From positions 22,283-77,198 of the forward strand of contig BFEA01000920.1 in NCBI GenBank assembly GCA_003427395.1: DNA of 54,916 nucleotides, in the 5' to 3' direction. The notes under the pieces were generated by a model that did not search any database, had not been told where the DNA came from, and saw only the letters and a list, made by a program, of their open reading frames with translations. The stretch comes from Chara braunii. Taxonomy: Eukaryota; Streptophyta; Charophyceae; Charales; Characeae. The position numbers and the translations under genes were made by a program. This document shows, piece after piece, positions 11,458 through 22,478 of the stretch. The stretch's first letter is position 1; each line of letters starts with the position of its first letter.

Positions 11458-11745
11458 CTAGCTCCTAAATATTTCCCACATGCGATTGATAAGCACATCC
11501 CTAATAAATGTGTCTTTCTTCTTAGCTGGGAAGACGGATACATTATTCCAATCTACACAAACTCCGTCCTCATGTCTATTCACAATCCCTTTTTCAATAT
11601 CACGGTCAAGACACCTGCAGAATCGCATCCTATGACCCCACGCACCACAGTATGTGCACCTCAGGGATTTGTAATGCCATGTAGTTTTCTTCATGTTAGC
11701 TATCTGATTGGAACATTCATCTTGCTCTCGTGTCTCTAAACTCAC
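11458..11745 (-). pseudogene. Isolated gag-like zinc-knuckle fragment
   Basis: The 95-residue frame holds CTYCGAWGHRMRFC, a perfect C-X2-C-X4-H-X4-C knuckle, followed by a CRCLDRDIEKGIVN and VCVDWNNVSVFP stretch resembling the region after the knuckle in Ty3/gypsy gag proteins. The flanking sequence on this strand is broken by stops and no protease or polymerase was found. The sequence differs from the gag proteins of elements A, B and C, so this looks like a remnant of another gypsy lineage. A host CCHC protein cannot be excluded. Confidence 0.5.
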
Positions 11746-13485
11746 ATTCGAAGAGGTCAGAACGTTTTCTCGAGATTCTACCGAGCTACCGACCCACGTG
11801 CGAAAGTTTTTACATGAAGTTGCAGAGGTGGGTCAGCCGAGGGCGTTTGCTCGCTCGTTGTAGTATAGGTACGCGCGATTAAAACACCTATTGAACCCGG
11901 GCGTCGTCCGTTTCTTAGGGCGCTGATCTCCTAAGTACGAAGCGTACGTAGCTTGAAAAGGACGGTCTAAACCAAGTGTAAAAATCCCCAATATATCACC
12001 AGTTAAAAACAAAAAAAAACATAACAACCACACATAGTTACATAAAAAAAAGAATCGACCGTAATCAACATGAACATATATATAATCTGAAATGATAACC
12101 GAACGAATCTTAAATCATCATTAGATACATCCAATAACACAATATCAAAATAAAATCCGACCATCCCGGGTCGAATTTCACAAAATCATACAGTCGCCAA
12201 CTAGGAGTTGACTTTCAACAATAACCTTAATGCAACCGACAAGGTAGTCGGTCTCTCTTAGTTTTGTCTTGATGAGATGCGCTGCCAAAGTTATTGATTT
12301 CATTATGCCGCTCATCCTAAGATTGAACACGCACACACTCGTCTCCATACGTTTCTCAATCTTCTTGGATGACAGGTTGTTTTGCGGATGATTCTTGATC
12401 AGGGTCATTGCTTGAGGTGTTGCATGCCTCTCCCTCTAGGAAGTGGTCTGGGGTACTCCTCCTCCTCGCCCGAGCACAAGACTCGGATCTAAGAAGTCAA
12501 GCCATCTCCACCGAATCGGCAAAGTACCCTCCCGTAGAACGGTCCACTTTGGGTCGATAACAGGGTCGGCCCCTAAAGCAACGAACCCCCGCCCCAGATG
12601 CTTCCTTGAGAGAGAGGGTGTATCCACTGCAAGTAACTTTCAACTATTCATATCTCTTCTTAAGTTCAGGGTAACTTAGACGAAAAGAAGACAGAGGAGA
12701 TAAAAAAATGAGAATCATTTGAACATGTACAAGCAAATAAGGTCATTCGGAACAGAACAGGTAACTCCTGGAAAAATACTATGTCCATTTGACCTTTTCT
12801 GCTTTATTATTATTATTATTTTTCTAATTCATTTTATGACATACGCAAAATAACCTTTATCAAAATAAGAAGTTTTTGACAAGTAGTCAGGTAGGAGGTA
12901 GAAAGAAGACAATCTTTTTAATCTTTCCGAGTAGACACCATCAAACTTGTTCTTTACAACATCCTTCTACCTACCTGTACAACACACAGACAACACAATC
13001 AAAAGAAGACGACCAAAGTCCCACTACTCACGTCGGACCCACCTTTTTACTCATGCATGACGCCCACAATCCCACTCAACCTTTTCTCCTAAACGTTCAA
13101 AGCAAAAGGGTCAAGCAATGAGTGGGTGCACACAGGTGTGAAGGGGGTATGAGTCGTCCACTGACTGACCACTGACCTTGAGTGAAGTTGAACGGCACAC
13201 TCGAGAAGACCGTATAGAATTACGCCCCTTCTGAGGTGAAGGTGGTCGCCCTCAGTCGTCAGCATATGATCTACACCACTCCTTAAAATGATCGTTTGTT
13301 GTGACACTCGTCTAATATAATTACTTCCCCACAACCTGACGATGCCTTCACGTTACCGTCACTCACCTTCAGCGTCACTATGTTACTGCGGCGTCACACT
13401 CACGCCACTTCAAAATGTAATACCACTTTAGCGGCACCTTCCCTGCGTCAATGTCGAGTCGTTGCTCAGTGCAGAAATACTGCTG
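11746..13485. other. Unassigned AT-rich interval
   Basis: Only short frames without recognisable domains occur. The 63-residue minus-strand frame at 12627-12436 is Pro/Gly/Arg-rich and could be part of the gag remnant, but I cannot support that. No repeats or RNA genes were recognised. Confidence 0.4.
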
Positions 13486-14540
13486 GCACCGCCGTGAAAT
13501 CAATGTCGTTGCTGCAAAAAAAATCAGTAGCGCTTCTGCACGTCTTCCGTTAAAATTAGTGTCGTCGCCGCAAAAATCCGGCAAAACTTCCGCACCTCCG
13601 CCGTAAAAACCAGAACTGCCGCTGCAAAAATCCGGCAGCGCTTTCGCACCATCGTAGTAAAAACCAGAACCGCCGCCACAAAAATCCAACAACGTTTTCG
13701 CACCACCGAAGTAAAAACCGTAATTGTCGCCAAAACATTCGGCAGGGCTTCCGCACCACCGCCGTAAAAACCAAAGTTGCCGCCGTAAAAATTGGGCAGC
13801 GTTTCCGCACCACTGACGTAAAAACCAGAACCGCTGCCGCAAAAATCCGACAGCGCTTTCGCACCACCGCAGTAAAAACCAGAACTGTCGCCAAAAAATT
13901 CGGCAGGGCTTCCGCACCACCGCCGTAAAAATCAAAGTTGCCGCCGCAAAATTTCGGCAGTGCTTCTGAACCACTGCCGTAAAAACCAGAACCGCTGGCA
14001 CAAAAATCCGGCAGCGCTTTTGCACCATTGCAGTAAAAACCAGAACTGCCGCCAAAAAATTGGGCAGCGCTTCCGCACCACCGCAGTAAAAACCAAAGTT
14101 GTCGCCGCAAAAATTCGGCAGCGCTTCCGCACCACTGTCGTAAGAACCAAAACTGCTGCAGCAAAAATCCGGCAGTGCTTTCGCACCACCGCAGTAAAAA
14201 ACAGCCGCCAAAAAATTCGGCAGGGCTTCCGCACCACCGCCATAAAAATCAAAGTTGTCGCCACAAAATTTCGGCAGTTCTTCCGCACCATCGTAGTAAA
14301 AACCAGAACTGTCGCCAAAACATTCGGCAGCGCTTCCGCACCATCACCGTAAAAACCAAAGTTGCCGCCCCAAAAATTCGGCAGCGCTTCCGCACCACTG
14401 TTGTAAAAACCAGAACCGCTGCCGCAAAATCCAGGAGCGCTTCCGCACCACCTCTGTTAAAAACCAGAACCGCTGCCGCAAAATCTGAAAGCTCTTCCGC
14501 ACCAGCTCCGTTAAAACCAGAGTTGTCGCCGTAGTCCCGC
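13486..14540 (-). repeat. 54-bp minisatellite with a three-unit (A-B-C) higher-order period of 161 bp
   Basis: About 20 diverged units of 53-54 bp each carry a TAAAAACCAGA- or TAAAAACCAAAG-like block and a GGCAGCGCTTCCGCACCA-like block. Three subtypes alternate in order. Type A starts at 13818, 13979 and 14140, exactly 161 bp apart (54+53+54); types B (GTCGCCAAAAAATTCGG) and C (CAAAGTTGCCGCC) lie between. The order degenerates at both ends. On the minus strand one frame reads as an 18-residue repeat, GFYGGGAEALPDFCGGSS, open for 277 residues. All three minus frames and part of the plus strand are also open, and 161 is not a multiple of three, so each trimer shifts the frame. I therefore read it as non-coding satellite-like DNA, though a rapidly evolving repeat protein is not excluded. 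Confidence 0.9.
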
Positions 14541-15389
14541 AACGTCCCTGGCTCTGTTCCGTTGGACCAGCACCAACAAAAAGGGAGGGGAGCAGAGGGC
14601 TCCGTGCCTTGGCTATGGCTATCCTCCTCCTTGTCCGGCGCTCCTTTGCAGTCCTCCAGCTCCACTGGTAGCACTCCTGCCTCCTCTCCAACACTCCAGC
14701 AATGAGGCAAGTGTGCTGTCACACAGTTGCAGCTGGAGGCAAGTTTGAGGCAGTTGGGGGACAGCTGCCTCTTTTGTAGTGGTTGAGGAGGGCAGCAACA
14801 GCCTCAATTGTCCCCACGCAAAATTCGTCACTTGCCTGGGGTCGTTGATCTGAACTAGATCAACGGACCGAGGTTGTGTCACCTCAGCCACACATTTAGG
14901 GTGGCAGTTGTACTCAACTGCCCCCCTCTTTTTCTCCCTTTTCCCTGCACTCAGCCCCACACTAAGTGCAGGTTCAACGGGAGAATGGTTGTTTCCAGCC
15001 AAGTTCCCCTCACTACCTCTTCATCTCACCAGCCTCTGGCCTGAGTCACATTAAGGCCAGTTTGGCCTGTATCTGATCATAGTCGCGGCCACATTCGTGG
15101 CCGTGGCTTTTTCTTTTTCCCTTCCTCCCTTCTACCTCTGCCGTCCCCTGAAAACGGGGAGGACAGTTGTCAGGTTGGGAGAGGTAGGTCCTCCCTTTCC
15201 CAGTCTCCCGTTTCCCTCCTCCCTTCCTTTTTCCAGCCATATCCCACAACCCCATTCCCACGCTCACGTCGTGAGCCGCGAGATCCTGGATCTCGCGACC
15301 ACGAATATTTGTGGTTTTCTGGGTAGGGAGCTGGTCCTGCTCCCACACAGCCTGAAAAGGTCGTTCTTTTCCAGCCACGAGGTAGCTTG

Positions 15390-15393
<4 letters not shown>
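14541..15393. other. Unassigned interval after the minisatellite
   Basis: Moderately GC-rich sequence with one 127-residue minus-strand frame (15002-14619) that has no recognisable domain. GATCTGAACTAGATC near 14860 is a short local palindrome. Nothing else is supported. Confidence 0.35.

Positions 15394-15454
<61 letters not shown>
15394..15454 (-). repeat. Poly-T run of 61 (poly-A on the minus strand)
   Basis: Sixty-one consecutive T residues on the plus strand. This is compatible with the A-tail of a retroposed sequence on the minus strand whose body would lie to the right, followed by A-rich plus-strand sequence at 15555-15620. No target-site duplication was identified. Lys-rich frames here are artefacts. 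Confidence 0.9.
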
Positions 15455-15458
<4 letters not shown>

Positions 15459-15679
15459 GTTCTAGTTTCATTTTGTCCCTTCCCGTTGTTGCCTTGATGG
15501 CTGTATCCCATCGGTCGTGAATGGGGAGGAAGAAAACGAAAAGGAATCAAAAGAAGAAAAAAAAAATAATAAAAAAAAATAAAAATAAAAAATGAAAACG
15601 AACTTCCTAAAAAAAAAAAACTGTTGTTCGTTTTCAACGGGGGGCTGTCGTTTCTTCTGGGACTGTAAGTCCCCAGCCA

Positions 15680-15835
15680 CATAGTACTGCGCCATCTGGC
15701 GCGTTAGGGCATAGTGTTGTTGTTGTTGGTTTTGGCATAAAGCCAACGACCTTCCACTCGATGCCCCCCCCATGGGCTATATGGTCCCGTGTTCGATTCC
15801 TGATGGAATCGGATGCGAAAAAAATAAAAAATAAA
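15680..15835 (+). repeat. Possible tRNA-derived SINE
   Basis: Plus strand: an A-box-like CTGGCGCGTTAGGGCA near 15697, a good B-box GTGTTCGATTCC near 15792, and an A-rich tail (GAAAAAAATAAAAAATAAAAA) near 15820. This order and tail are what a tRNA-headed SINE shows. The A-box is weak and the A-to-B distance (about 95 bp) is long. Confidence 0.4.
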
Positions 15836-15859
15836 AATTGACCTATTCTCTAGATGTGT

Positions 15860-16572
15860 CATCCTTGGCGCAGGGACCTTGCTGATCTGCGCTCCGCGTG
15901 GCTGATCTCAGCCATGTGATCCCGCGGATCGTGTGGCCGGGATTGGCCGCGCCCAATTGTGACAGCCCATGGCTGCTCCAAAAGGAGCTAGCCCAGTGGG
16001 GCAAGGTCGGGCTCGATCCCGGTATCAGTCAGGTGACAGTTCGATACGGTACCTACTAGGCTAGCTCCTATTTCACACTGTAATAGGAGAAGCCTTCCCA
16101 TATGAAGCGCTTCACTGCTCAGTAGGTCGCCTGCCTGTGGCCCAGCAGGCTTTACCCCGCCAGCCTCGCCCTTCCCTAGCAGCAGGCTGCCTCTTCGCGG
16201 CCTCCACGAGTGCTCAACTGGGTGGGCCTTGGCATCGATTTGTTGGCCCCCCCATTGGCTTCTTGTTCATACTCCCCCTGCGCAGCGGCCCTTTCCTCGG
16301 TGAATCTTTCTTTTTAGTCTGCTTAGGCCCTGGATCGCGTGGTTGGACATTATTTTAGGTAGACTATGTCTAACTTTAGTCTTTCCATGACCGCGCACCA
16401 TTGCGGCCTTATTGGGAACCGCGGACGACAAGTCGTACCGCTGACTCCACCTGTTTCGATCGAACGCCAATGACGTCATATGTCAACGACGTCAGGTTTT
16501 AGGTTTCTCAGTTATAAGGTTGGTCTGAATAAACTATTGACAAACATCAGTCTCATCAAGTCCTTCAATTAA
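15860..16572 (+). repeat. Dispersed repeat R, copy 2
   Basis: Matches 9370-10036 in direct orientation with a few percent divergence, plus an insertion of about 45 bp near 16345-16390. It keeps the TGACGTCA palindrome (16471-16478) and the TGAATAAA signal near 16528. Two direct copies 6.5 kb apart could be solo LTRs or the LTRs of one decayed element, but the sequence between them shows no gag or pol belonging to such an element. Confidence 0.75.
16471..16478. promoter_or_regulatory. TGACGTCA palindrome (bZIP/CRE-type site), repeat R copy 2
   Basis: The same site as at 9935-9942, preserved in the second repeat copy and followed by GTCAACGACGTCA. Confidence 0.4.
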
Positions 16573-16580
16573 GCGAAAAA

Positions 16581-16635
16581 GTCGGACAGCGTCCGACGTT
16601 GAAACCCCCCGGGAAATACCCTTGTCAGGGTATTT
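16581..16635. repeat. Paired hairpins; terminal motif of the hairpin-ended family (copy 1)
   Basis: Two perfect hairpins stand side by side: GTCGGAC-AGC-GTCCGAC (16581-16597) and AAATACCCT-TGTC-AGGGTATTT (16614-16635). GTCCCGACA follows, the counterpart of the GCACCGACA after the hairpin at 19831. Only the terminus is recognisable in this copy. Confidence 0.7.
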
Positions 16636-16644
16636 GTCCCGACA

Positions 16645-18689
16645 GCGCGACAAGTGTGGCCGTTCGTTTCGTCGATTTCAAGGGTTAGTGTTAACATTGA
16701 ACATGGAGAATATTAGGGGTCTCTCTCCGGCCCCTAATTTCTTCCGACGGCTCAGACGGAAGTCCCGGTCAATCCCTCTTTAGGCAGATAATCTAAGGGT
16801 TAATCCATCGGATTTCGGTTGGCTGACTGACCTTCGGCCGCCCGACACTGGTTCTGAGTCAGTAACATCGCCAAAGCATGGTAGCAGCAAAAGGGACACC
16901 TACAGACCTAGCCAAGTCCGACCTCCACTGCCACTTTGTTCCATTCGAGTATGCGACAATCTGCAACCAAGAGGTCGCCGCCCACTCTGTTCGTACGGGT
17001 CCTTACAGGGTAACAGGTGCGTGTTTCAACTCCTTCTCCTCTATTCTTCGCCCAGTCGCTGTGTCCGTAACGAACGTTGATCCCCTCCTCTCCCCTGTCC
17101 ACTCGACTGGCCGATAAATTACAGCAAGTCGCAACGACAACGACCATAGTGTTAAACCTCACCGTCCACACACCCTCGTTCGGCGAGTCGGACGAACAAC
17201 TCGTCCAACATCTACCAAATATGTAGATGCGGTTGAATCTTTTTCCCAAACCAAGGTTTGTTACAATGCAATAGCCCGACCTTTATGTCCTTTGCGAACA
17301 CCAGTAGGCAATGATGGGCAGCAGCGTCCTTCCAGTACTTCGTCCACAGTGACAAGTAGCAGATCATACGTACAACGGGAATCCCTTTCTCGTGAACTAC
17401 AAATAGGCTAGAGAGACCATAATGGCAAATTGCACAATTGAGATCATCATGATCAGGAATACAAACTGCAGACGAGATTATTCCTTTCGAGGCTTCCGTT
17501 ACTTCTCCCTTCCAAATGCATCTGGCTCAGTATTCGGCCAGATAGTAGTATGAATCATTAGCTGAGGTCGACGTCGGTGGCTGTCGCGCGACTCTTCGAT
17601 GAAAACACAAATATCCACGGAGACTGATTCAGGGAAAGAATAGTTGCAAGGGGTTATAAATAACCGCAAAGAAAGAGAATGATTGAGATGGCAACTATTC
17701 CTATCTCTCGCATAGTACTCTCCCTGCTCGTACCAGTGAAGCCCCTAACTAACCCCCAAGTCCACTATCACCTTTCAGCTCGCCTTGCCTTATAACCTCG
17801 AAATCACACCTTAAGGAACGTGCGGCTATGCGACGTTCATTCCCTTCAAAGTCGCTTTCATCTCTATATCGCGCATCTCCTATTTTTCATAGCCACCGAA
17901 CTAACAACCTAATATGACAACCATTCTTACCAACCGAATCGCCACATCCGAAAACTTCGGAATCGAGCTTTAAATCACCCAAATTCGTTAAGGAACGAGT
18001 GTGCTCGACTCTCTACTCCTCGCACCTTCCCCCTCCGCCATCTCTTTCGCTGCACTCGTTCTCCATTGTTTTTTCATTGGTGTCACTCCCCTTTACACAA
18101 ATGCAGTTCTATGGTCGTGCGGCTACAACACTCAACAATCCGGATTCTTCAAAAAAAAAACTCGAAGGGAGCGGATGATTTAAGGAAATTACGGAGGGGA
18201 ACCAACTTCCTAGACTGTTTGGTTAGCCTCTTGTCCCTATATCCAACTCTGACAAAAGATTTACACGTCGATACCACAGCGTGCCCTTCCTACCGAGTTT
18301 CCCCTGGTCCGCCTGCCCCTTTTCTCTGCTTCGAGTGTATCTGGCGCCATTTTGCGACCAAATTCAGTCCTTCTCTTTTAACATAGCAATTCGGCGGACA
18401 ACTCGCTATCCCTCCAACGTGTTTCAGAAGCGAAACAACTACCAGACGCTTCGAGCAATTTTCTGCCCCTATCTTCCATCCGACACTCGACTTACGCGGC
18501 CACCTTCATATTTTCCCTGCCCACTCTATTCGAGCGTGTCTCTCTTCTCTGCTTCGCCCCCCCAATGACCGTTCCACACATAAACAGTGGTCAAAGAATC
18601 GGGGTATGGGTCGGTTAAAGGCCCACAACACAGTTTCAAACGACGCGGACCCTGATATAGACCTTAATGGTAGCGACAATTATTCAAGT
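16645..18689. other. Unassigned sequence
   Basis: No recognised gene. A TATA-like GGTTATAAATAAC occurs near 17650. Open frames are short and featureless. The composition is balanced and no tandem repeat is evident. It could include unique host sequence. Confidence 0.35.
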
Positions 18690-19040
18690 GGGAGCCTCAA
18701 AGACCGCGGTAAAGACGAGTTCCACGTACCCAGCCACTGCAGCCTGCACTGCTGCGGGCCACCGTAAGATGTCCCTTGCGCCCAAGCCTAGTCGGTCGGG
18801 CCCCCACTGCATGCTCCTTCGTTGGAGGCTTCAACACAGATGTGGCTGCTACGGGGTTCCCCGTAATGCTATAAAGGGATAACTTAGGCGCAGTCGCGAA
18901 AACAGTTTGTAACCGCACTTCAGGCAACCCCGCTAATACAACACACCCCCACGTGATCTCACCAGACCCAAAACGTAGGTCATGAACATTCAGCATTACC
19001 GGCCCCTTTTGCCTACTGTGCTATTACAAACTTAACCCTG
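18690..19040 (-). repeat. Dispersed repeat X, copy 1
   Basis: On the minus strand, a block reading GGCAAAAGGGG..GGTAATGCTGAATGT, then CGTGGGGGTGTGTTGTATT, then GACTGCGCC.AAGTTA matches the plus strand at 31835-31985. A following block (GGGGAACCCCGTAGCAGC..ACATCTGTG) matches 26945-26990. A diverged copy lies at 25262-25450. This is an interspersed repeat of unknown class. Confidence 0.7.
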
Positions 19041-19044
19041 AGCG

Positions 19045-19868
19045 CGCCTTGTGTTGGCGTGGTAGAGGACTTTCACCAGCATCCCGAGCACACGGACCCG
19101 TCGAACGAGGCGCGCACTCAAGGTCCTCGACTCCCGTGACGATAATTAAATCTGGCGTCACGTTCGAATCAGAAAAACGTCGGAGCCTAAAAATAAAATA
19201 AAAAAAATAATAAATGATACAACAATAAATAATACAAAATATATTTAGAACTTTTAATCGTCAAATATGACGACGAGGGAAAAGGAACCACTAATACCGC
19301 CCTGACTACGCCGATGGCAAAACCAAGGGGAGATACCTTGACCGTACCCTCCTCGCTATTCTGATATCCCTACGTCGTCGTCGCTTGATCTCGATCTCTG
19401 AATCTCCCGAATAAAAGTCCGATACTATAACCGCTAGTGCTAGGCCCAAGGTTGGGTTTAGTTTTGACGGATACCTAAATAAACCGATACTGCGCGACGT
19501 GCAGACCTATCAAAAATGTTTTCAAAACCACATTGTTATCAACGTCGCCCTCCGCACGTACGCACAAGTCACAGTAAGCGCAATCGGCCAACGAAACATA
19601 ATCTTTTTAATCCCAGTTTAATCAAAAAATAAAAATTTGGCCGGCGATCGCGCCGACTCTTCAGTCAACAAATAGAAAGATAATGCGCGCCTCACATCCC
19701 CGCGCTCACACACTCTTTAGTTTATTCAACCATCTAGTCAACGTAGACCACAGACACAGTCCGCGTCTCGCGCGGTATATCTAAACTTTAAATCAAACTT
19801 ATTTTTTGTTACTTGCGAAAACCAGGGCGGATACCCTTGTAAGGGTATTCGCACCGACAACGCTATCA
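19045..19868 (-). mobile_element. Hairpin-ended repeat element H, copy 2
   Basis: Reading the minus strand from 19865: TGTCGG, a variable CG-rich dinucleotide, then the palindrome ATACCCTT-AC-AAGGGTAT (19831-19848), then CCGCCCTGGTTTTCGCAAGT. The same order starts at 28513 on the plus strand, and similarity continues in patches: AAATAAGTTTG, a CCGCG hairpin-like block, TGTGG.CTAC.TTGGCTA, and a GCGGTTATAGTATCGGAC-like block near 19440. No coding frame was found. The 3' boundary is uncertain. Class unknown; a TG start would be compatible with an LTR. Confidence 0.6.
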
Positions 19869-19985
19869 GCGTACGATTTACTAGCGTGCTCATTATAAGA
19901 AGAATTCATCAAGGAAATAAGAGAAACAAAGAATGCGAACTACAAAAACTAGGAGTGAACTTCAATCAACACTCGATCGAACGAC

Positions 19986-21849
19986 CTACATCGTCGACCG
20001 ACCACGGATGGCGGCAGCGATCTCCATAAGTGTGTGGCACATCATCCTTTTTGTTTCATCGGACGCCTCGTAGTGTGCTTTTTGAACAACGACTTCCTGC
20101 TCAAGTAAGTCGCATTGCCTCGTCAAAATGTTGCATTGTCGCTTGCTAGAGAAATCGATCATCGACGACATCACTTCGCCATGGCGGTCCATGACATCAG
20201 TGATCGACTCCGATGCCTGTTGACGTGCATTCTTCCGCTTCCCGCCTGCACCCCCACTGCCTGTGTTGTTGTCGGAGTCCCTTGCCGAAGAACGTTCTTC
20301 AGGGCAGCCATCACCGCCGCCCTCACTACCAACAGACTCCCCGCCGGTCAATCCTCGCCTGGGCAGTTGCACCCTGTCCGGACTGTCGATGTCGGCGACG
20401 TTGGGAGGAAAAATTGTGTGGTTCCCCAACATGCCTCCATGGATCTCTTTGTACAGCACCCTGTCCATCCGGAACTTGAAGTTGTTTTCCTTCCTTTCTT
20501 CATTTGACAGCCTGAAGAAGTTTGCCCCGCAACTAACATTTTGAAACCTTTGTATCTTCTTGTAGTTTTGGAACAGATTGTCCCATTTCTTCATGCACTG
20601 CAGTCGTTGGCGTCTCTAGCCCTCCCCGCCTTCGCCATCCGCTTGGCGATGTCATCCCGCTTCCACTCCTTCGTCCGCATCCGCCCGTAATTGTGACCCA
20701 GGCTGGCGAGGTGCATGTCTTGCTCCCACTTGCATCTCACTAGGGCAGTTGGTCGTTCGTAAACCAGTACGTCGCAGACTTCCCGTCGTCATCGCTTACG
20801 CCTCCTCTGCCGCCACGGCCAATGGATCGACCACGAACAACACCTCTGTTGCATCCTTTCCCCCTCCCAGCCATCTTTCCCGAAGGCCAAATATGAATGC
20901 CGTCATCGACGTCCCATGCATCCGCGTCCTCCCTTAACCCTTCGTCGGCATCGTCACCGCCACCGTCGTCGTCGTCGCCGCCATCGGTGTGTGCCCGCAT
21001 GCTGGACACTCCTCGTGGGATGTTCTCCACAGTGGGTCCTGAACGCACCGGTGATTTGCAAGCGGGCTCGTCCCTCACGTCGGGTTGGGTCGGCGTTGTG
21101 CGGTTCGATATTGACGACCGTCCCCCGTCGATGCGCGTGGACCCTGCTGCGACTCCACTGCATGCGGGGCAGGTACTTGTCATTCGTTCGGCGGGTGGTG
21201 TAGTCCATCCATGCTGTCGGGCTGGTAGTGACGGTCGGACACTTGTAGTCATGGACGCACCGCCACGAAGTGTGGACTGCTTGGTATGCTGACTTCCAGC
21301 ACGTTGAAGGCCACGTGGCGGAGGATCGATATTGATGACGAACGTACGGGTCGCCTCCCTCGAGCTGCAGGAAAGCAACCCGAACCTAAAATCGACTCCC
21401 CCGTCATCATCGTCTTCCAATCCTTGCTGCATGAGGGAGGTGAACTCGCCATCTTCGTTGCTAGCTGACCCGTGTGCTCGCACCATCTGCGACAGCATCT
21501 GCGTCGAGCCGCTACCGAGAGGCAACGTTGGAATTTCTCCCATCTCCGCCTCCTCGTCTTACGGGGGTAGTGGCGTCTCCCACGACTCTAGATGGTTGTA
21601 CAAGGACGGGTCGTACCGCCGTCTCGGCACCGCCAACGCAGGTCCTCTTCCGCCCTGACCTGCGGCCAATTCTGCGTGTGCGTGCCTGCTCACCATCGGA
21701 CGTTCCCCTGCCACCCGTTTCGTTGACGCCCTCCGCTTGCGACGTTGCTTCCACAGCCGGCACGACAAACACACGTGGAGGAAGATGACAATCAGGAAGA
21801 CGACGACAACGAGTACCAGCAGAGGCAATCTCCTCTGCGCGTCTGCCAT
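19986..21849 (-). pseudogene. Trihelix (Myb/SANT-like) DNA-binding protein with N-terminal hydrophobic segment, broken
   Basis: From ATG 21849 the frame starts MADAQRRL, then about 20 strongly hydrophobic residues (LLVLVVVVFLIVIFLHVCL), then a basic KQRRKRR. That is the signature of a signal anchor, unusual for a DNA-binding protein. A TAA at 21559-21561 interrupts the frame, which continues to 20740 with acidic and Gly/Arg-rich linkers. A one-base shift near 20740 leads into the DNA-binding region (CKWEQDMHLASLG, then EWKRDDIAKRM). A second one-base shift near 20603 leads to KKWDNLFQNYKKIQRFQ, the third helix of a trihelix/Myb-SANT-like domain, then FFRLSNEERK and a coiled-coil-like C-terminus. 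Such proteins act as transcription factors or as the DNA-binding partner in PIF/Harbinger transposons; no DDE transposase is present here. One stop plus two shifts argue for a pseudogene, unless the assembly is at fault. Confidence 0.7.
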
Positions 21850-22344
21850 CAATTTCACCTCGGAAGGCACCCGTCCACGCGACTACTGCAGAAGTGTCTT
21901 CCCACATGCCGATGGATAGGGCCGCTGGACCTTCATATGCCGACAACCACCAGAGAAGATGACAAACGTGGACGCCTTCGATTCAAAAATCGACCGTTGG
22001 CGCCCACGCACTGCCCGAAGCGACTCGGTATGTTGTCCTGCGCATGTCCTCGTCCTCCTCCGCTTCCCGCAACCCGGCCAACGGTCCACTAGGGACGCCT
22101 GCCCGCCCCTGCTCGCCCCCCCGTGCTCCACCCCCGCCAACGGCTACCGTTCGTGGCCGTTGCCGGCGTCGACCTACAGAAAACCTCCGATGTCCGACCA
22201 CTGACCCAACGGAACGCTTCTGCACCAGCAACTCCGTGTCAACGGTGCCATGCGCATGACGCAACGAGTCCGTGAAACGCGGGAATCCTAAATTTTTCAA
22301 TAGGTCGGGGGCTACTGGAAAATTTAGGACGAATTTGCCGGGGG

Positions 22345-22415
22345 AATCCTAAATCCTTTAGGACTCGTCCTAACGCCGTTTTCACATTTTCGATCTCAAA
22401 ATTGGATTTAGGATT
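22345..22415. repeat. 12-bp perfect inverted repeat
   Basis: AATCCTAAATCC (22345-22356) faces GGATTTAGGATT (22404-22415). Further AATCCTAAA and TTTAGGA words surround it (22286-22455). The cluster may be the decayed end of a DNA transposon upstream of the trihelix gene. No matching end was found on the other side of that gene. Confidence 0.55.
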
Positions 22416-22478
22416 ACGTGCAACCAACACGCAATCCTAAAAACAGGCACTTTTAGGAGTGTCTAACGAGACCCTAAG

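Noticed and set aside
13378-14211. A 277-residue repeat protein
   Set aside because: All minus frames are open and the 161-bp higher-order period rotates the frame, so satellite DNA is the simpler reading.
15394-15454. Gene terminator
   Set aside because: A 61-T run in eukaryotic DNA is better explained as a retroposon tail or homopolymer expansion.
9370-16572. Repeat R pair as LTRs of a single element
   Set aside because: The interval contains no gag-pol consistent with such an element and no purine tract or primer site at the repeat edges was found.
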